Below are positions 61,729 to 64,000 of a DNA stretch of 64,000 nucleotides, piece after piece (position 1 is the first letter of the stretch; each line of letters begins with the position of its first letter). The notes beneath the pieces were generated by a model. It saw only the letters and a list, made by a program, of their open reading frames with translations, ran no database searches and was not told the DNA's origin. A program made the translations under genes and the position numbers. The DNA lies in the NCBI RefSeq assembly GCF_004339745.1, contig NZ_SMGP01000002.1:1736001-1800000 (forward strand), in the 5' to 3' direction. The DNA is from Paraburkholderia sp. BL9I2N2. GTDB lineage: Bacteria; Pseudomonadota; Gammaproteobacteria; Burkholderiales; Burkholderiaceae.

Positions 61729-62538
61729 TCAAGCCGTCGCATCCGCCTCGGCAATATGCCGCACGATCATCGCATTGACGCTGTCGGCGTGTGTAAGCGG
61801 CCCCATGTGTCCCGCACCCTCGACGATTGCAAGACGCGCCGCGGGCAGCAGCATCGGCAGCCGCTCGGCGATCGCGCGCGTCGGCACGGGCGCGTGCTGG
61901 CCGCGCATGATCAGCGCCGGGACACGCAGGCCGGTGTATGCGCTTGCGGGCGTGCGTTCGTCGAGCAGCGCGCGAAAGTCGAGCGGCGCCTTTGGCGCCC
62001 AGCGTGTGAGTGCCGCCTGCACCGAGGGCCGCAACGCTTCCCATGCGCCCCGGCCGCCCCAGTAATCGACGAATGAAGCCGCCGCGCCCCGATAGTCGCC
62101 ACAGGTCACGCCATCGGCGGTGCGCTTCGAGATGGCGATGATTTCCGCGAGCGCGTACGCTCCGTGCGCGCCCATCACCTTCAGCAGATGAAACGCCGAG
62201 GGCTCGTAGAGCGTGATGCTCGCGATGCGCTCCGGCCGTTCGACGGCCGCGCGCAACGCCACGCCGCCGCCATACGAGTGGCCGACGAGATGCACCTTGC
62301 CGCGCGAGGCGTCGATGATGCCGATCGTCCTCGCGGCCTCGTCGGCGAGCGTGAACGCGCGCTCGCCGCTCCACGGGCCCGTGCTATCGCAGCCGTAGTG
62401 CTCGGGCGCGACGAACGCGTGGCGCGAACCCAGCGCTTCGCCGAGCTTGCGCCATTGCGCCGCTCCCGAGCCGGAGCAGTGCAGTGCGATCACCGACGTT
62501 GCGGATGAGAAGGCTTGCGAAACGATAGTGCTATTCAT
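61729..62538 (-). CDS. Alpha/beta hydrolase
   Basis: A 269-residue alpha/beta hydrolase with a classical nucleophile elbow VHLVGHSYGGGVALRA (Ser in GHSYGG), oxyanion segment ALHCSGSGAAQWRKLG, acid in RVPALIMRGQHAPVP-type region and His in VEGAGHMGPL. No signal peptide. The first ATG (62547) is nine bases earlier and equally possible. Single gene following the broken transporter on the opposite strand. Esterase, lactonase or C-C hydrolase; unresolved. Confidence 0.88.
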   Translation of the reverse strand: MNSTIVSQAFSSATSVIALHCSGSGAAQWRKLGEALGSRHAFVAPEHYGCDSTGPWSGERAFTLADEAARTIGIIDASRGKVHLVGHSYGGGVALRAAVERPERIASITLYEPSAFHLLKVMGAHGAYALAEIIAISKRTADGVTCGDYRGAAASFVDYWGGRGAWEALRPSVQAALTRWAPKAPLDFRALLDERTPASAYTGLRVPALIMRGQHAPVPTRAIAERLPMLLPAARLAIVEGAGHMGPLTHADSVNAMIVRHIAEADATA

Positions 62539-62691
62539 GTCGTTCATGGAACTCAGGAGTTGGGCGCACGGGTGCCGGATCGCGGAAGTCTCTACTATCG
62601 GCGCGGCGCGGGCGGCTGGCTATGATCGAGACGCCGGCGCGCATGTCCAGGCGTCCAAACTGATTGAGAGAGGGCGCGTTGGTTTGTCGCG

Positions 62692-62838
62692 TCAGCGGTC
62701 AATCTCCGTTAAATGCATGCGGCGTTCGAGTTCGCCCATGTCGGCGGCGGACGCGAGATATTCGTCACGACGACTGTGTTCAGCACGGTCAAGTGCCTTT
62801 TTCAGCAACGGGTAAAGATAGATGAGCAAGATAAGCAA
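62692..62838 (-). CDS. DUF3563-like mini-protein, TTG start
   Basis: A 48-residue protein: hydrophobic head LLILLIYLYPLL, then basic KKALDRAEHSRRDEYLASAADMGELERRM, the DUF3563 consensus (xxRxDAYLA.S.D..DLERRM). Length 48 fits the family (about 50). TTG 62838 is preceded by GGAGGACGTC, a good ribosome site, so I prefer it to the upstream ATG at 62928. Single hydrophobic segment; likely membrane-associated. Function unknown. Confidence 0.75.
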   Translation of the reverse strand: MLILLIYLYPLLKKALDRAEHSRRDEYLASAADMGELERRMHLTEIDR

Positions 62839-63229
62839 GACGTCCTCCAGTTGGCGACCTGGTTGATTGCGTATCGCGCACGAACGGGCACGACACGTGG
62901 GTTCCAGGCGTGCATCCGGTGGGGACATCCGAGTTCGATGGATGGGCGGGTCGTGCTACGGCTGGACGCAGCGTAATGCAGAGTCCATGCCAAATTGCAG
63001 CGAGCCTTGTCTGGCGGACGTTTAGCGATATTTGAGGGGCGCGGATGGGGCGAAGTGTCGTCGCGCGGCCGACGAATATTCGAGTGGAAGTCGGGCCGCG
63101 ACAGACACGTGCTCAGTAGTTGGCACGCTATACCGAGCGTCACGCTTCGGAAAGGGGCAAGAACTCAGTCACGAGTTCCAGTGTGAACGGCCGACTGCTG
63201 CGCGATGACATCGAGCATTCACTATCCAT

Positions 63230-64000
63230 TTAGAACTGGTGGCGAACACCCACCATCGCACCCGTTTGATCCACCCCGGGCAATGGCGTAGAAGCGGGTG
63301 GAATCACGCCGCCATCAATCGTGAACGCAGCGTTGCGCTGGTTGAACATACGCCCTGCTGTGACGTACACGGAAGTGCGCTTGGACAATAAGTACGACAC
63401 ACGCGCTGCGATCACGGAAGCTCCCGCGGAACTCCCACCGTTGACCGATATATGACCGAACTGGGCGTCAAGCGCGATTTGTGGAACGGGAAAATAGGTC
63501 CCGCCAAGCCACCAATAGTTGCTGACCGCGTCGACAACAGTCGGCGTCTGCACCCCGTGATTAATTCGATGAAGGTATCCCGCACCGATCGTCGAGGTAC
63601 CCAGTTTCACGTAGCCGTCGATGACGGCACGTGTATCAGTTTGCGAGGTATTGGGCTGGGGCGAGCCAGGGCCGCCACCGCCGTAATTGCGGTCGATCGC
63701 CGTCGCCACGCCCCATGTCGCCGCTTCATATTTCACCATGGCAGACATTGACTTGCAGGCCCGCCAGTCCGTCGGCGACTGCCCGGCGCACCCGCCGGCC
63801 GGCGCGGAATCCACCGCGTCGCGCCCGAACGAATATGTCACGCCCACGGTCAGCCCCGATGACGTGAACGTGTAGGCGACCGCGTTGTCGAGCCGCGCTT
63901 GAGACAAGTACGGGTCCAGATCACCGGCGGCATAGACATTCGGCCCCATCGTGTCACCCGGCAAGGCCCAATAGATCTGAGAATATTGCCGGCCTAAAGA
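63230..64000 (-). CDS. C-terminal part of a second porin
   Basis: The gene continues beyond the right edge; about 256 codons are seen. Strand patterns such as AVAYTFTSSGLTVGVTYSFG, YVKLGTSTIGAGYLHRIN and the final VGVRHQF with C-terminal Phe are those of the Gram-negative porin family; the first visible residues LGRQYSQIYWALPGD carry the GRQYS element of the barrel. It lacks a clear similarity to the loop pattern of the porin at 12086, so it is a separate type. The 390 bases between it and the DUF3563 gene (62839-63229) show no other gene. Confidence 0.88.
   Translation of the reverse strand, partial: SLGRQYSQIYWALPGDTMGPNVYAAGDLDPYLSQARLDNAVAYTFTSSGLTVGVTYSFGRDAVDSAPAGGCAGQSPTDWRACKSMSAMVKYEAATWGVATAIDRNYGGGGPGSPQPNTSQTDTRAVIDGYVKLGTSTIGAGYLHRINHGVQTPTVVDAVSNYWWLGGTYFPVPQIALDAQFGHISVNGGSSAGASVIAARVSYLLSKRTSVYVTAGRMFNQRNAAFTIDGGVIPPASTPLPGVDQTGAMVGVRHQF

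Noticed and set aside
1..64000. rRNA, tRNA, CRISPR arrays, insertion sequences with transposases, prophage genes
   Set aside because: None was seen: no tRNA-like cloverleaf was recognised, no regularly spaced repeats apart from the 15-bp coding repeat, and no transposase or integrase reading frame.

Overview
The window is high-GC (roughly 60-65% by eye), densely coding DNA from a Gram-negative bacterium, most likely a Burkholderiales member of the Paraburkholderia/Burkholderia/Caballeronia group. Indicators are two OmpC-like beta-barrel porins ending in Phe, a phasin-like protein, a DUF3563-type mini-protein, a Burkholderia-style periplasmic-binding sugar ABC system and many IclR/LysR/GntR/RpiR/CGNR regulators beside small catabolic operons. 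The lack of rRNA, tRNA and core information genes (apart from one TrpRS) fits a secondary chromosome or megaplasmid-like accessory region. Assignment to genus is inference.

Layout. 0-3.1 kb: an unusual MBL-fold hydrolase divergent from two tandem, translationally coupled IclR paralogues. 3.1-9.5 kb: sugar or polyol uptake locus (RpiR regulator, ABC ATPase, SDR dehydrogenase on minus; binding protein and two permeases on plus). 9.6-14.8 kb: DUF1330, FrnE-like thioredoxin-fold protein, a tandem-repeat secreted mini-protein, MOSC protein, porin, Fur-family regulator, VOC-like protein. 15-18.2 kb: a decayed TPR gene, a nucleoside deoxyribosyltransferase-like protein and a glycine-zipper protein. 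18.4-24 kb: a Tat-exported purple acid phosphatase, small hypotheticals and a GGDEF-EAL protein. 24.2-28.5 kb: an interrupted LysR gene, an aldehyde dehydrogenase, and a second-type tryptophanyl-tRNA synthetase preceded by what looks like a complete ribosome-mediated tryptophan attenuator. 28.6-31.9 kb: small cytosolic proteins. 31.2-36.5 kb: gallate catabolism (gallate dioxygenase, AAHS transporter, LigJ-type 4-oxalomesaconate hydratase, LigK/GalC aldolase and a ModA-like protein without signal peptide). 37.5-39.2 kb: cobalt-type nitrile hydratase alpha-beta-activator. 39.4-45.7 kb: two CGNR zinc-finger regulators, each divergent from its target (an EamA exporter; a hydrolase-hydrolase-SDR operon), plus a haloacid dehalogenase. 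45.8-56.4 kb: drug exporter, MazG-like pyrophosphohydrolase, glycosyltransferase, phasin, an interrupted M6 metalloprotease next to a PhoD-like phosphoesterase, a glycine-zipper lipoprotein and a UspA-like protein. 56.6-61.6 kb: glucarate dehydratase locus with GntR regulator and two MFS carriers (the second interrupted). 61.7 kb to the end: alpha/beta hydrolase, DUF3563 protein and the C-terminal part of a second porin.

The most striking item is the trpS leader at 27244-27392: a promoter, a 14-codon (probably leaderless) peptide with tandem Trp codons, and mutually exclusive 1:2, 2:3 and 3:4 RNA pairings ending in an intrinsic terminator. A second theme is decay: at least four otherwise good genes are broken by single in-frame stops or 1-nt indels, and the stops can be explained by C:G to T:A transitions. 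All assignments are from reading the sequence and translated frames; no database search was possible.
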